A DNA stretch of 64,000 bases from assembly GCF_018143015.1 (NCBI RefSeq), contig NC_054744.1:5453059-5517058 (forward strand), given 5' to 3'. The DNA comes from Lytechinus variegatus (lineage: Eukaryota > Echinodermata > Echinoidea > Temnopleuroida > Toxopneustidae). A program made the position numbers and the translations under genes. Below, piece by piece: positions 43,801-51,693 of this stretch; the first letter of the stretch is position 1; each line of letters opens with the position of its first letter. A model generated the notes under the pieces. It did no database searches. It was not told the origin of the DNA and worked only from the letters and a program-made list of their open reading frames with translations.

Positions 43801-44983
43801 TCGGTCGCACATTTATGGTAATTTTCAATTCTTGTGTGGCTGACATAAAGGTATGTAAAAGCTATGTGGAATGTGAAAAGAATTAACACTCTTCTACCAA
43901 CAGGACCAGACCAAAGTTTGAATTCTAATTCCTTTCTGCCAACTAGACGTCGTTTGGAAACTCACATACCTTTACCATTGGCTTGGTTGCTTCTTTGGAT
44001 ACACCATCACGTTTTATGAGGGATTTTGACCACTCATTGACCCACTTTTGATCCTCACTCTCCTTCACTTCTTGCTGGTCACCCTCTGTCTTAGTACCCT
44101 GCCCGGTGGCATGCAGTCCACCCTGTCCTGGTACTATCCCAGGTTTCCCGGGAAACGAGTTCTGGTTACTCCTCTCTGATGGCTTGCTTCTAAAGGACTG
44201 GTAAGGCTGGAGTCCGGTCTGAGCCGTGTTGGAGCCTCCATGCTGGAGTCTTCTGCCGTGGGATTGTTTGGAATGTGACGGGAAGTTGTTTTGGGTAGCG
44301 TTGTCACTGTCACCCTGAAAGCTGGCCTCCGTTGGCCCTTGGCCTTGGTTCCACTGTCCATGCACTGGACCTACTGGGGTTGCATCTGCTGGCCATCGAT
44401 GCTGAGACTGATGAGAGGACATTTGAGGAGGAGGGAGTGAAGGGCTGTATCTCACCATGTTGGTGGACGGCTGAACTCCGCCATCACTCCTTGGATGATG
44501 CTCATGCCGATGCGGAGGTGGAACAGGAAAAGGTGGGGGGAAAGGGGGTGCGGAGTTGAGTCTGGGACCACTTGGCCAAAACTGACCAGCATGTGGTGGG
44601 CGAGGAGGCATAGATTGAAAGTGTGGAGGCCTAGATGGGGGCTGGAAACCTTGACCAACTCGTTGATTCGGATGAGCCATCGTGTTAGAGTTTTCAAATG
44701 GTGCAGGTGGAAAGGAGTTGTTCCCGGAAGCATTTGATGGCAGGTTCTGATTCCTGTACTGATTTGTAAATGTATCTGCTGCTTGACTTGAAGATGGTGG
44801 AAAGGGTGGTGTCTTCTGCTCTGAAGAGATGGACTGTTGATTTGCATAACCAGGTGGGGCATATCCATCCTTATGACTGTTTGCAAGTGCCCCGTGGGAT
44901 GAGTGGTGCCCGGGTGGAAAATATAGATGATCTTGTTTCTCTGCAGGAGGTGGAGGGGGAATCCCCCATGACGATGAGCTCAT
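28679..44983 (-). CDS. PDCD7: PDCD7, U11/U12 snRNP 59 kDa protein
   Basis: Nine coding exons (listed separately) join to 1974 bases, 657 residues, with consistent phases and GT-AG introns throughout. The N-terminal half (1-338) is rich in Pro, Ser, Gln and His. The C-terminal half is charged coiled coil, then a globular tail. Segments match what I recall of vertebrate PDCD7: VLSEVRRKKQDANKTMELFR and ALRKLRHLRKES; YVEEEKALQVMLEEEHEE; FRQFYQQANHDLQSLINIR; and WVMPSDPSNHIWETA at the C-terminus. In vertebrates the protein is part of the U11/U12 di-snRNP and bridges the minor spliceosome's 5' splice site and branch site particles in the nucleus. It is longer than human PDCD7 (485 aa), mainly in the low-complexity N-terminus. 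None of its own introns has a U12-type donor. Confidence 0.9.
28812..29406. other. PDCD7 last intron
   Basis: AT-rich intron without recognisable repeat or gene. Contains the polypyrimidine tract next to exon 9 (GAGAGAGAGAGA on plus). Confidence 0.5.
29407..29497 (-). CDS. PDCD7: PDCD7 exon 8
   Basis: 91 bases, phase 1-2, acceptor TGATTTTCAG and donor AG-GTTAGT. Encodes EEVELGHPLFMFRQFYQQAN and HDLQSLINI, start of the conserved C-terminal tail. Confidence 0.9.
29534..30910. repeat. GTCTCACCTGC-family minisatellite elements, one nested in another
   Basis: A first start AGTCTCGCCTGCATTATG (29550) with one to two GACCTT units is followed at 29814 by a second start AGTGGAATGCCTCTGGCC, GTCTCACCTGCATCACGC. 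The second copy then has about six units and the full right end GACGCCGCCGCCGCCGTCGG ... GCAGGTGAGACAAAAA. Very similar to 17973-19075. Lies in PDCD7 intron 7. Confidence 0.8.
30911..31060. repeat. Outer minisatellite element continues, left of the LINE
   Basis: Further GACCTT-type text (AAAGTTCATTAACCCTATAT, GACCTTTGGCCATAG) that stops abruptly at the LINE and resumes at 33088, so the LINE landed in it. Confidence 0.7.
31060..33087 (+). mobile_element. 5'-truncated LINE, copy 2, inserted in a minisatellite element
   Basis: Holds an RT coding region, a frameshifted C-terminal end, about 590 bases of 3' UTR and an (AAT)n/A-rich tail ending near 33087. GACCTT-type repeat sequence stands on both sides. 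It lies in PDCD7 intron 7, antisense to the gene. Confidence 0.85.
31068..32267 (+). CDS. LINE reverse transcriptase, 5'-truncated but open
   Basis: About 399 open codons cover nearly the whole RT domain. Fingers: IVIPVHKSGNPSDYHNYRPV. Motif A: FFDFSKAFDRMPH, with catalytic Asp. Motif B: SGIPQGSVLGPRLF. Motif C: FADD (about 31650-31661). Thumb: VKYLGVTLNSSVTWDDQVDN. C-terminal part: LPILEYGVPSW and LERVQRRATRVI. This is the usual order in CR1/Jockey/I-type LINEs. A frameshift near 32262 separates the last 70 codons, which continue with IHRFPIIWESMP-type text to a stop at 32470. The endonuclease part is missing. The catalytic residues are intact, so the copy is fairly young, but it is not autonomous. 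Confidence 0.85.
   Translation: MFRISLSLGQLPIQWKQSIVIPVHKSGNPSDYHNYRPVALTSIVCKMMETFIDRSIVSHVDSYGLLSPKQHGFTPKRSCVTQLLNITHDWLTSLDVLPTPLIDAIFFDFSKAFDRMPHGLLLNKLSKNYNIQGDTWKWIKSFVCGREQTVQFRGSRSRWSKVTSGIPQGSVLGPRLFNLFVNDITHVVKSQCVLFADDTLLYRIIRNESDKQLLQADISCVINWCESNKMQLNAAKTKVLRIAPRKKNVGQTEYTIDETMIEQVHSVKYLGVTLNSSVTWDDQVDNVIKRANRMLGLISRLGNGVSQQALFCLYKSLVLPILEYGVPSWYVFTRKHIEALERVQRRATRVILKQRQQEMSYPQRLQTLSWFTLESRRKYLMMSFVIKNLYNIVRQSMTI
33088..33365. repeat. Minisatellite element, part right of the LINE
   Basis: Contains AAGATTTTGATGTTGATT, TTGACCTTCAACCTTGGTC, GAACTAGGTCCATATACTT and the family's GC-rich end variant (ATCGCCGTCGCCATCGCC). The normal right terminus is degraded. Confidence 0.65.
33366..33945. 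repeat. GTCTCACCTGC-family minisatellite element, diverged copy
   Basis: Left end AAGTGGAACGCCTCTGGC, AGTCTCATCTGCATGATGC; right end GCAGGCGAGACAGATAAT. Three to four GACCTT units inside. It ends only 40 bp from PDCD7 exon 7. Confidence 0.75.
33985..34105 (-). CDS. PDCD7: PDCD7 exon 7
   Basis: 121 bases, phase 0-1, acceptor TTCTTCAG and donor AAAG-GTGAGA. Encodes VMLEEEHEETREKARQKKEL through ALIFGK, coiled coil. Confidence 0.9.
34106..34744. other. PDCD7 intron 6, no gene
   Basis: AT-rich; short TTTCATTTCATTTCA run near 34135. Nothing else recognised. Confidence 0.45.
34745..34870 (+). repeat. tRNA-like SINE head, second type
   Basis: GTGGCTCAGTGGTAGAGCAC is an A box and GGGTTCAATCCCCAGTGAG a B box at tRNA spacing. 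No clean cloverleaf with a CCA-ready acceptor stem is seen, so I call it SINE-derived and not a tRNA gene. Confidence 0.6.
34861..35320. repeat. Inverted repeat with one arm amplified to three tandem copies
   Basis: 34876-34916 (GTAAGTTAAGAGCGACTTTA, GAACGACTGGTGATCC) is inverted to 34986-35028. The right arm unit of about 118-120 bp (ATCTACCACCAGAAAGGATC ... GAAACGGCCCCCCTGGTGC ... GTATGAGAACAG) is then repeated at about 35086 and 35205, almost identical. The end GGGCCGTTTCATAAAGC resembles a known type of animal MITE terminus. Confidence 0.75.
35321..35395 (+). repeat. SINE 3' part
   Basis: GCAGGGTCTGCTGGAAGAAC, ACTGAAGTGGCTACCCTG and an (AAT)-rich tail, matching 37418-37490 (GCTGGGAGAACAGTTTTCAG, ACTGAAGTGGCTTCCCTGGG). 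Confidence 0.55.
35615..35730 (-). CDS. PDCD7: PDCD7 exon 6
   Basis: 116 bases, phase 1-0, acceptor CGTCTGTAG and donor CAG-GTAAGA. Encodes GYKAPRVLDERFEKKMLLLE through KLLYVEEEKALQ. Confidence 0.85.
35957..36160. repeat. Interspersed repeat, copy 1
   Basis: Contains TTATCCAATGTTGCAGATTT, AGGCAGAAAGTTGTGAAAAG and TAGCCCC, repeated nearly identically at 43425-43470. Lies in PDCD7 intron 5, near exon 6. Confidence 0.55.
36355..36493 (-). CDS. PDCD7: PDCD7 exon 5
   Basis: 139 bases, phase 0-1, acceptor CTCCTTCAG and donor AAG-GTAATT. Contains VLSEVRRKKQDANKTMELFR and LRKLRHLRKES, the best match to vertebrate PDCD7. Confidence 0.9.
36560..36970. repeat. Quasi-palindromic element of GTCTAATNGCC iterons, copy 2
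   Basis: Begins GTTTATTTCCAATTCGTC and ends AAATTGGCAGTAGATAAAC. Carries about twenty short variants of ACCATTTGGTCTAAT and the complementary AAATGGTNATTAGACGAA. Same order as the copy at 25085-25445. In PDCD7 intron 4. Confidence 0.7.
36971..37309. other. PDCD7 intron 4, no recognised feature
   Basis: AT-rich intron sequence without identifiable repeat. Confidence 0.4.
37310..37490 (+). repeat. SINE 3' part with (ATT)n tail
   Basis: Starts in the SINE body (CCCAGGTGAGGTAAATGGGT), continues AACAGTTTTCAGAACTGAAG and ends in (ATT)n. Confidence 0.65.
37491..38354. other. PDCD7 intron 4, no recognised feature
   Basis: AT-rich. Several unrelated open stretches without protein character. Confidence 0.4.
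38355..38585 (-). repeat. tRNA-derived SINE, copy 2 (minus)
   Basis: Read on the minus strand it has GTTGGTTCAAATCCTAGC as a B box, CACATTGTGCTGCACTCGAC and GGTGAATGGGTACCTGGCAG, matching the copy at 25868. Confidence 0.7.
38600..38700 (+). repeat. SINE tail with (ATT)n
   Basis: GTCTGTAAAGCGCTTAGAGA followed by AAGCGCTATATAAATGCGG and an (ATT)n run. Confidence 0.6.
38850..39115 (+). repeat. tRNA-derived SINE, copy 3
   Basis: GGAGCATTGTGGTACAGTGG, CTCCGGACTTTCAAACAGGG, CGTGGGTTCAGATCTCAGCC and ACCTGGCAGGAATTTATTCC, parallel to 25868-26160. It ends 35 bp from PDCD7 exon 4. Confidence 0.7.
39151..39273 (-). CDS. PDCD7: PDCD7 exon 4
   Basis: 41 codons, phase 0-0, acceptor TTGATTTAG and donor CAG-GTATGA. 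Highly charged helix: DRYRRHRMEEWEMKEEALRV through QAKQEKEQ. Confidence 0.85.
39340..39390. repeat. (ATT/ATC)n microsatellite
   Basis: TATTATCATCATCATCATCA type run next to exon 4 of PDCD7, in intron 3. Confidence 0.8.
40010..40600. repeat. GTCTCACCTGC-family minisatellite element, right part
   Basis: Three to four units (CAAAGTTCATTGACCCTAAA, TGTGGTCATGTGACCTGAAA) and an ending with GACGCCGCAGCC and GCTATGCAGGCGAGACAATG. Left end lost. In PDCD7 intron 3. Confidence 0.75.
40790..41135. repeat. Element of CCATGACTTTTCC iterons
   Basis: Contains CCATGACTTTTCCATGACC, TTTCCATGACTTCCCATGAC, TTCCATGACTTTTCACAAAT and CTGACTTTCCATGACCAC. CAAAGTTCCCACAG on the left is roughly inverted to CTGTGGAAACCCAG on the right. 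Non-coding. Confidence 0.55.
41519..41608 (-). CDS. PDCD7: PDCD7 exon 3
   Basis: 30 codons, phase 0-0, acceptor TCTCCTTTAG and donor AGG-GTAAGC. Encodes EHLSNLQTRINKPEFIKGLK and an Arg-rich end QIERRRRKR. Confidence 0.8.
41609..42243. other. PDCD7 intron 2, no recognised feature
   Basis: AT-rich intron. The open stretches on the plus strand are not protein-like. Confidence 0.45.
42244..42390 (-). CDS. PDCD7: PDCD7 exon 2
   Basis: 49 codons, phase 0-0, acceptor TTCTCTTTAG and donor ACG-GTATGA. Encodes ISEARMLLTKFKHMLEQLRR and more coiled coil ending MDVQT, corresponding to the start of the conserved region. Confidence 0.85.
42640..43140. repeat. Palindromic MITE, family P1, near-complete copy
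   Basis: Left outer arm (TTATTTTCAACAAAATAGTT, AGCCAGTTACATCCAAATG) is the reverse complement of the arm at 258-330. The centre matches 1-240 in inverted sense (TGGAATTCCACGTGTTCAGG). The right arm reads CATAACTTTCTTATTTTACA to GGGGTGGACTTGTCC. In PDCD7 intron 1. Confidence 0.75.
43210..43408. mobile_element. MITE with CCTGGGGAGCGTTTCAT termini
   Basis: Left CCCTGGGAAGCGTCCAATGA is inverted to right ATGAAACGCTCCCCAGG. Just inside is a hairpin ACATGTCGGACATTTAATCC-GATAAGT, then GTAACAGTGTTTCTCAGCCA. A split relative lies at 48908-49230. It may belong to the Kolobok type by terminus style, which is a guess. Confidence 0.6.
43409..43500. repeat. Interspersed repeat, copy 2
   Basis: CTTGTCCAATGTTGCAGATT, TAGGCATTAGGTTGTGAAAA and GCAGCCCC match 36075-36126. 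Confidence 0.5.
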
Positions 44984-44996
44984 GGTGTTTGATTTC
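43970..44996 (-). CDS. PDCD7: PDCD7 exon 1 with start codon
   Basis: An acceptor TTGGCAG precedes 13 UTR bases and the ATG at 44983-44981 (MSSSSWGIPPPPPAEK). The 338 codons are proline-rich with PPPP runs and many S, Q, N, H residues, ending EWSKSLIKRDGVSKEATKP-MVK before G-GTATGT, phase 0. An in-frame ATG further upstream reads through intron and is not the start. Confidence 0.85.
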
Positions 44997-45229
44997 CTGC
45001 CAACATAGAAAAAATAAAATGATATTTTCAAGTCTGTTCCATGCCTAATTTCTCAGATGATCATTAAAAAACAAGTACAATAAGATCTATTTCATTTCTG
45101 ATATTTATCTGATATAAAAAAAAACTACTGTTTATAACTGTAAAGAATAACAACACACATGTAGGCCACTGAAGAAATATTTAGGCATGTAGGCCTAATC
45201 TATTCGTAATGCCCTGGGAATTTTTTTTT

Positions 45230-45320
45230 CTTTACTTGCCTCACTTGTTCGCTGCTACCATCCTGCCTGTGGAGAATCTACAGCTAGGACTATGGTATGC
45301 CAATGCTGTATGGAGCACAC
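45230..45320 (-). other. Possible PDCD7 5' untranslated exon
   Basis: On the minus strand, moderately GC-rich text (CAGGCAGGATGGTAGCAGCG, AACAAGTGAGGCAAGTAAAG) offers donors about 235 bp upstream of the acceptor at 44997. That acceptor requires an upstream non-coding exon, and this is the nearest plausible one. Weak. Confidence 0.25.
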
Positions 45321-46789
45321 ACTTAAAAAAAATCATTAAAATATCACTTTTGTGACCAAAAATATTAATTTCCATGGATAGTTGCAATCCAATTTTCATT
45401 AGTAAGTTAGAATAATTTGGGTATTCACCAGAGCGCTCAAAAACTTGAATTTGGGGCATATTTTTGTGTACGCCCTCTATTGGTGGAAAGTAATATGGCA
45501 AGAAATTTTTCATTTTTCAAACTCTATTTTTAATAAAGAAAAGATAATTCAAAGAATCAAATTTACTTAAAACCAAGTTATATAATGAAAAGCTGTAATG
45601 GAAACTGACGGTGTAAAAAATCAAGCATTTGTCCAAAAGAACGAGAAAATAATCCAAACATTGTTAACCTTATTTTGTCACACATAGAGATGTAACTGAG
45701 AACAAGGTTATATCATAACCTTGTTCATTGAATGAGTGACTTGCCTGAAAGGGCTGGTGATAAAGTTTTCGAGCCTAGGTCACTTGGTAGTCCTTATTTT
45801 TATTTACCCCTTTTCAATTTTCAATACCCCTTTTCAATTGCCCCTCTTCCCCACCTACTTTAAAAATCCACTGTCTACTTTTGTTTTGATAAGGAGTTTT
45901 GTTGTCATCCACACACAAAACGAATAATTAAATGGGATTCTGACCTCAGTGACTCTGGAGACAAAATTTTGGATGGAACTTGGAAAACTACGCTTTTGTT
46001 GGTGTTGTTTCTTTTATTCTTTTGCAAAGCAAGTCTCAAATGTGGGTTTTGGAGAGAATCTTCCAAATTGGCCCTGCACCTCTGATTATTCCTGTCAATC
46101 GTTAGTCTTGAGGATGCAATGATGACTTATCCGTCGTCATGTTCATGAATCATGTTATTATGAATTGAAGCGTCGTTATTAACCATCAACCCTCAATAAG
46201 TCTAAAATCCATTGCGTAAACACGTTCATACATGTATTGCGAGGTTAGTGTAGCATACTAACCTCACAATACGTGTGAGTGATCATAACCTTGTTTACTG
46301 ACATGACTGAATGAGTGATTTCTCGGTGGGTGAGACCCCTTCAATGAATTCATACCGTACAGGTATAGGGTACGTAGATCTGAATGTGTGGGGCTGTGAT
46401 AAATATCGAACAGCCTCACACTTTCTGATTTAAATTGCAAACATTTATGCACAATTACATTGTTTTAATTCATTTTATTGATTATCTAGAACTATCAAAA
46501 CGGATTAAAAAGATTTACGGTAATCATCAAGGTATGAATAAACAAATACAAGATGCAGAAAATGGGAAAATAAAGCTTACAGGCCAGGCGCCAAAAGCCC
46601 CGTCCCCGAGCGTACGACCGTCAATGAGCGCACCAATGAACGTAGAGGGATTAGTTGCTGAGTGGCGACTAGTCATATTTGACTATTACCGCCAATGTGT
46701 CCACACGTAATGTGTCCACACGTCTAATCATCAATTAGTGTTGGTTCTAATCCAGGAACACTAATCAGTGACATACCGTGAGTCACGTC
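45321..46789. other. Intergenic region with small inverted repeats
   Basis: No gene recognised. Two short hairpins stand out: AACAAGGTTAT ... ATAACCTTGTT (45699-45725) and GAGGTTAGTGTAGCATACTA with ACCTC (46230-46256). At 46693-46722 the 15-mer AATGTGTCCACACGT is present twice in tandem. They may be remains of one MITE family. Confidence 0.4.
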
Positions 46790-47990
46790 ATGGGGGGGGG
46801 AGGGGCACCAGAAACTTTTGAGTCACCTAGTGAGCGCGCGTAGCGCACTTAGTTGCTAGGTTTGCTGATCTAACAGAGACATTTTAAGGACAGTGTCATT
46901 AAACGAATATGTATGTCACTGATGACATAATGCGAGCGCGAAGCGCGAGCTGAAAATTTTTTATATTCAGACCTAAAAAGGGACATTATAAGCAAATTTT
47001 GAAATCTTGATATGACCTGTCTCGCTAAACAAACAATGCGAGCGCGAAGCGCGAGCTGAAATTTTTGTATATATTGACCCCAAACGGACATTTTAAGGGC
47101 TATATTTTTAGGAATCTATTAAGAGTATACATATCTCACCATAGTAACCTAATGCTAGTGCCAAGCGCTTGCTGTTTTATTTTAGAATTATATGCATCCA
47201 AACGCATAAAGCACTTGTAGTAATTGTAATCATGATTAGCATGCGCATCTCAATAATCAATTATTGCGAGCGCAAAGCGCGAGCTAAAAAGTTTGGAAAT
47301 TCAGACCTGAAGAGGTACACTTTTAAGGTTTTTTTATAGGAATTCATGAAGACCATACATATTTCACTAACCAAAATAAGCGTGCGCAAAGCGCGAGCTG
47401 AAATTTTTGTATAAATTGACCCCAAACATGGATATTTTAAGGACTATTTTTTTAAAGAATCCATTATGAGTGCACATATTTTAGTCATCAAATGCGAGTG
47501 ACAGGCGCATGCTGATTTAGTTAGAATTACACATAGAGACATACTTTTGTAGTCATGATTATCATACGCATCTCACTAGTCAAATATTGCGAGCGCGAAG
47601 CGCGAGCTGAAAAATTAGGAAATTCACACCTGAAGAGGGGCATTCTAAGGCTTGTTTGTAGGAATTCATGTAGACCATGAGCATTTCCTAATCAAACGAT
47701 GCGAGCGCAAGCTAATTTTTTTTATATTCAGATCAGAAAAAGGGACATTTTAAGGACTGATATTAGGAATTCATGAAGAGCAAACATATCTCATTAATCC
47801 ACGATTGCGAACGTGGCGCGGACGGGAAGTGTTTTATATGTCACTACATAAAACAATAATAATTCGAAGTGCGAGGAAACATATTTGGTGTATATTGACT
47901 TGAAAAGGTTTTACTTGAGGTTTTAGTACAACAGGATTATATATCTCGTTAAACAGACAATGCGAGCATCGAAAACAATGAAGATAAAGG
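46790..47990. repeat. Array of GCGAGCGCGAAGCGCGAGCTG motifs in AT-rich spacers
   Basis: The GC-rich motif GCGAGCGCGAAGCGCGAGC recurs near 46932, 47037, 47264, 47383 and 47588, with decayed versions near 46833, 47151 and 47699. Each is followed by variants of TGAAAATTTTTTATATTCAG, ACC and GGACATTTTAAGG. Spacing is 105-230 bp. It belongs to the same family as 63570-64000. Confidence 0.8.
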
Positions 47991-48129
47991 CCCTGAGCAA
48001 ATTATGTTTCATACAGTTTTATTTTTTATTTTCATGTAATATTACATATCATAATTATAATGTAATATAACATAATTAACAATAATTTCTTCCTTCCCAA
48101 TACGTTTCTCTCACTTTCTCCCTCTTTTT

Positions 48130-48208
48130 CTCTTTTCCCCTTTTTTTTGGCCAGCCGATTGGGGGGGGCACGTGCCCCCCCATGCCCCCCCCCCGTAGTT
48201 ACGCCACT
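48130..48208. mobile_element. End of a hAT-like MITE
   Basis: CCCCCCGTAGTTACGCCACTG reads on the minus strand as CAGTGGCGTAACTACGGGG, the terminus style of the MITE at 51694-51879. The opposite end could not be found. Confidence 0.45.
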
Positions 48209-48370
48209 GATACTCATCATCATTCATCATCCTCCTTATCATCATCATTCATCATCATCCTCCTCCTCCTCATCATTCATCATCATCATCGATCATCATC
48301 ATCGTCATCATCATCTTCGATCATCATCATCATCATCATCTTCGATCATCATCATCAAAAGCAGTAGCAT
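48209..48370. repeat. (ATC)n/(TCC)n microsatellite
   Basis: About 160 bases of ATCATCATC with interruptions (CTCCTCCTC, GATCATCATC). Confidence 0.9.
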
Positions 48371-48781
48371 CGATCATCCCGTATAATCGTCATTCTTTAT
48401 CAATATTATCATTATCACTGTGATACCATCGTGCACCCATTTACAGCAAGTCTCAGAGCCGAGAGTATGTGTAATGAATATAATGACGGGGAATTAAAAT
48501 GGAAAGGGCTATTCATATCAAACAAAAGGAAAGGGGAAGCAACAGACACTATAGCTCCCCCATGACAAAACTTCAGAATTATTGGCCCCCGGGTTGGCCC
48601 CAAAAGAATAACGTGAGAAGGATTTCCTTTTCTTTAAAAAAAAAGGAAGCGGAGTCACCCCCCCCCGGCCCACCCCGCGAGCCTTATTAACAAGACAAAT
48701 AGCATAAGGCGGATAATATTTTTTATTATAAAAAAATAAGAGAAGAGAGAAATTGGTATTAAAAAAGGTATAGGAAATCAG

Positions 48782-48900
48782 GGGCCCGTACGATCATTGT
48801 ACAACTTTTTTTTTAAAGATTGATTGCATGCATTGACTACATTGCACAATCAATCGTCAAAATCAGGGGTACGATTAATCACTTACCTTTGTGTTATACT
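48782..48900. mobile_element. Small GGGGCCCGTA MITE, diverged copy
   Basis: Begins GGGGCCCGTACGATCATTGT and ends ACTTACCTTTGTGTTATAC, with the pair GATTGATTGC / ACAATCAATCG inside. Relative of the cleaner copy at 48985-49115. Confidence 0.55.
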
Positions 48901-48907
48901 GTTATAC

Positions 48908-49230
48908 CCTGCATGAGGAGCGTTTCATGAAAGGGACTTATAATCGGAGGTTTTATCCGACAATCATCATGACAATCAAAAGTCCTGGGGCCCGTAACAC
49001 AAAGCTTAGCAATGATCGTACATTTTTCTACGATTGATTCCATTGACTACAATGTACAATCAATCGTGAAAATCAATGGTATGATCAATCGCTAACCTTT
49101 GTGTTACGGGACCCTGGGCATGGTTTATCCGCCAGTTACCATAGTAACAGCGCTTCTCAGCCAATCAAAATCAAGGAAAGTTGTCAGACCTGACGACTTG
49201 ACGACGAACAAAATTGATAAAAGGCTCACC
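48908..49230. mobile_element. GGAGCGTTTCAT MITE split by a GGGCCCGTAACA MITE
   Basis: 48908-48984 has GAGGAGCGTTTCATGAAAGG and TTTTATCCGACAATC. 48985-49115 is an inner MITE with ends GGGGCCCGTAACACAAAGC and CCTTTGTGTTACGGGACCC. 49116-49230 resumes with CCATAGTAACAGCGCTTCTC and AGCCAATCAAAATCAAGG, as in 43210-43408. Confidence 0.65.
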
Positions 49231-49469
49231 AAGAGATCAAATATGAGCAGTGAGAGGGGGGGGGGGCGTGACAGGCAACCAGTTGAGATATTTTCCCGCA
49301 TAGTAGAAGCCCATTCTTCCGTATAGGTCTTTACCAAAGAAATAGTAGGAAAGTGAAAGAGTGAAATATATAGGTGATACTGATAGGCCAGTCCACGGGC
49401 GGAAACGCCGGCCGTATACGTGGTCCCCTGCTGGCGAAGCAAAGAACATAAATAGGGGAGATAAGAGAA

Positions 49470-49700
49470 TAGGCCGCCATCATTTTCAAGCTTAACCGCT
49501 CACGATGGCGGTCTCCTGCATTCGTTAAAACTGCTATTTTCTTTTAATTGAATATTGCTTCTTGTTGATATTCATTTTCCATTGCTTTATTATGACTATT
49601 TCTTTATTGCTTTGTAAAACTTAAATGTATCACCTTGATGTTATGTTGAATATAATATCTTGATAGCAGAAATAAATAAAATCAAATCAAAATCAAAATT
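49470..49700 (+). repeat. LINE-like 3' tail
   Basis: AT-rich text ending in GAAATAAATAAAATCAAATC-AAAATCAAAA, a short-period tail like those ending the LINE copies. The coding part is absent. Confidence 0.4.
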
Positions 49701-49794
49701 TTGAAAAAAAATCTGCTGTATTTAATGACATACGATGACTTTTCGTGTTGTAGAAAATTTGAGTATTGTTTAATCCACACAATAAAGAAAGAGT

Positions 49795-49995
49795 CATCGA
49801 GAGACATCATTGATCGGCTTTCTATGCATTTGAATATGCATAATAAATTACTTTTTTTGGGGGGATAAGCGAATTATAAAATGTTCTCGCTTTATTATTT
49901 CACATCCTACTTTTTTAATGGGATATGAATTCTCTTTCTATTTTGATTCAAATCACGTTTTTATTCATGGGTTCATGACTTGTCGCCATATAAAG
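49795..49995. repeat. Degenerate P1-type MITE arm
   Basis: GAGACATCATTGATCGGCTT, TCGCTTTATTATTTCACATC and TTTGATTCAAATCACGTTTT follow the order of the P1 arm, with many changes. Confidence 0.45.
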
Positions 49996-51507
49996 GATAT
50001 GCTCCTCGTCACGATGACGAACCCTCCGGGAAGTCCCCCATGGATTCCCGCGTTATCACGAGCATGGTTTTGCAACATCGCGCTATTCCTGGTTTAATTT
50101 TTCACATTTATTAAATCTTCAATCGTTTCAGTAAATCAGTTCAGATTCTAAACATTAAGAGAGCTTATATACTAGCCTGATTCGTAAAAGTTTGATAAAA
50201 ACCCAACACTTACTACTATTACTACCAATAATATAATGATTTTATTTGCAATACGGCATGTTAGGCTTTGTCCTCAATTTTACCACTTTTATTTTTCCAT
50301 GTGGCATACCTAAAATCTAAATGTTTCTTAGATGACTCCTACTTTTGCATTCAAGGATATATAATGATTTTTTACCCCCAATTTTTCTCGTTTCGTAATT
50401 GAATTTCAAAGGCTTATTAAATTGTGAAAATCAAACGTGAAAAAAGCCCCTATTGCAATTTCTTAATATCTTTCAGGCCAAATAATCCATACATTATTTT
50501 AAAGATTTTCTTCTTTTTTTAAAGGATATTGGTTAAGAGTTCCATCATAATTCCATTCCATCAATCCGACGCGTATATAAAAACTTGAAAGTTACCATGA
50601 AATCGGAATGCTCATTGAATCATGATTTGTTGCATGTTCAGCCCACCCCCCCCCCTTGAAAATCGTTCCACGCCCCTGATTCATCCATATTCTTTTTAAA
50701 TATATTTAGTATTTGCATTAATATTAGCATCTTTGCGTAATTGTCACATGATCTTCTCCAAACGGATGTGAGTTGAGATAGCGATAGAGAGAGCACCCCG
50801 GGAGAGCGCAGAAGAGAGATCAGAAGGAGGGGAGAGACCAGAGGAGGAGAGAGAGAGAGGGGGGGGAGCAGAGGCAGGAGGCAGGTATAGCTAGCTGGGG
50901 AATAGCACCCGCCCAAATCGTCGGAAATGATCACTGGCATTGCTCCAAACTTTTCCCGAGACTTTTATCGGCGCATAATCATCAAGAGGACGAAAACTCT
51001 GACTTTTCATGGTTCTGTTGCAATGTGATAAAGGCGATAATACTCTTTGTACTGCCCCGCCCCGTCACATCTGTGATACCATCTCCAGTCCGACAAACGT
51101 TTATACGTTATGACCAATCCGACAGTTCTATCTGTCACTTTGAGTTGGTTTCGTTGATGTGACTGTGGCACAAGATTGATAACAACTTTAAAGTTGGAGA
51201 GATATAGGTTACACTCGGACAATATCCTTCGGTATACTGATATTTTGGGATTTCACACGTTGGACGTGTAATTAAGAACATCCGGAAACTAGAAGAGGGC
51301 TCCATGCATTATATATTGTTCATTGACATCAGCCCCCACAACTTATACTCCTCTGAAACATTGCATGGTGCCTTTGACGTTGGAGCTCTTCATTGTATTG
51401 GTATATACGCTCAGTTGAATGCAGGCTCAAAAACAGCCCGAACTATTGACGGGATATACTATCGCATTTTATAGCAAAGTGAAAATAATCCGTTGGGAGT
51501 TTCTTCA
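49996..51507. other. Intergenic region, no gene recognised
   Basis: A purine-rich run at 50785-50885 (AGAGACCAGAGGAGGAGAGA) is the only striking local feature. The stretch is otherwise mixed composition and precedes the candidate first exon of the C1q gene. Confidence 0.4.
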
Positions 51508-51625
51508 ATGTGGGCCAGTTTGCTCTCGAGTATGGGTTTGGGATCATCTGCAGTCGACCAAGGCTCCGGGCTAGAGGCGGGTGACTCCTCTTCTGGGGAC
51601 ACCCCTGGGGACACCGCGAGAAGGG
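51508..51625 (+). CDS. Candidate first coding exon of the C1q gene
   Basis: An ATG opens 39 codons (MWASLLSSMGLGSSAVDQGS then Ser/Gly/Asp-rich text, DTPGDTARR). It reaches G-GTAGGT, a fair donor in phase 1, which fits the phase 1 acceptor of the C1q exon at 58153. The stretch is clearly more GC-rich than its neighbourhood. Joined with the two C1q exons it would give 172 residues. The N-terminus is only weakly hydrophobic, so it is not a clear signal peptide. The opposite strand is also open here. The link is an inference from phase and composition. Confidence 0.3.
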
Positions 51626-51693
51626 GTAGGTATAATAGTTTAATTATAGGCCCATTTACGCAACACAATGTGCAGCATTTACATAGCCCTAGG

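Noticed and set aside
44134..44886. Several overlapping open frames on both strands opposite PDCD7 exon 1
   Set aside because: They are shadows of the proline-rich coding exon.
46790..47990. CRISPR-like array
   Set aside because: Spacing is irregular, spacers are themselves related, and the context is an animal genome with introns.
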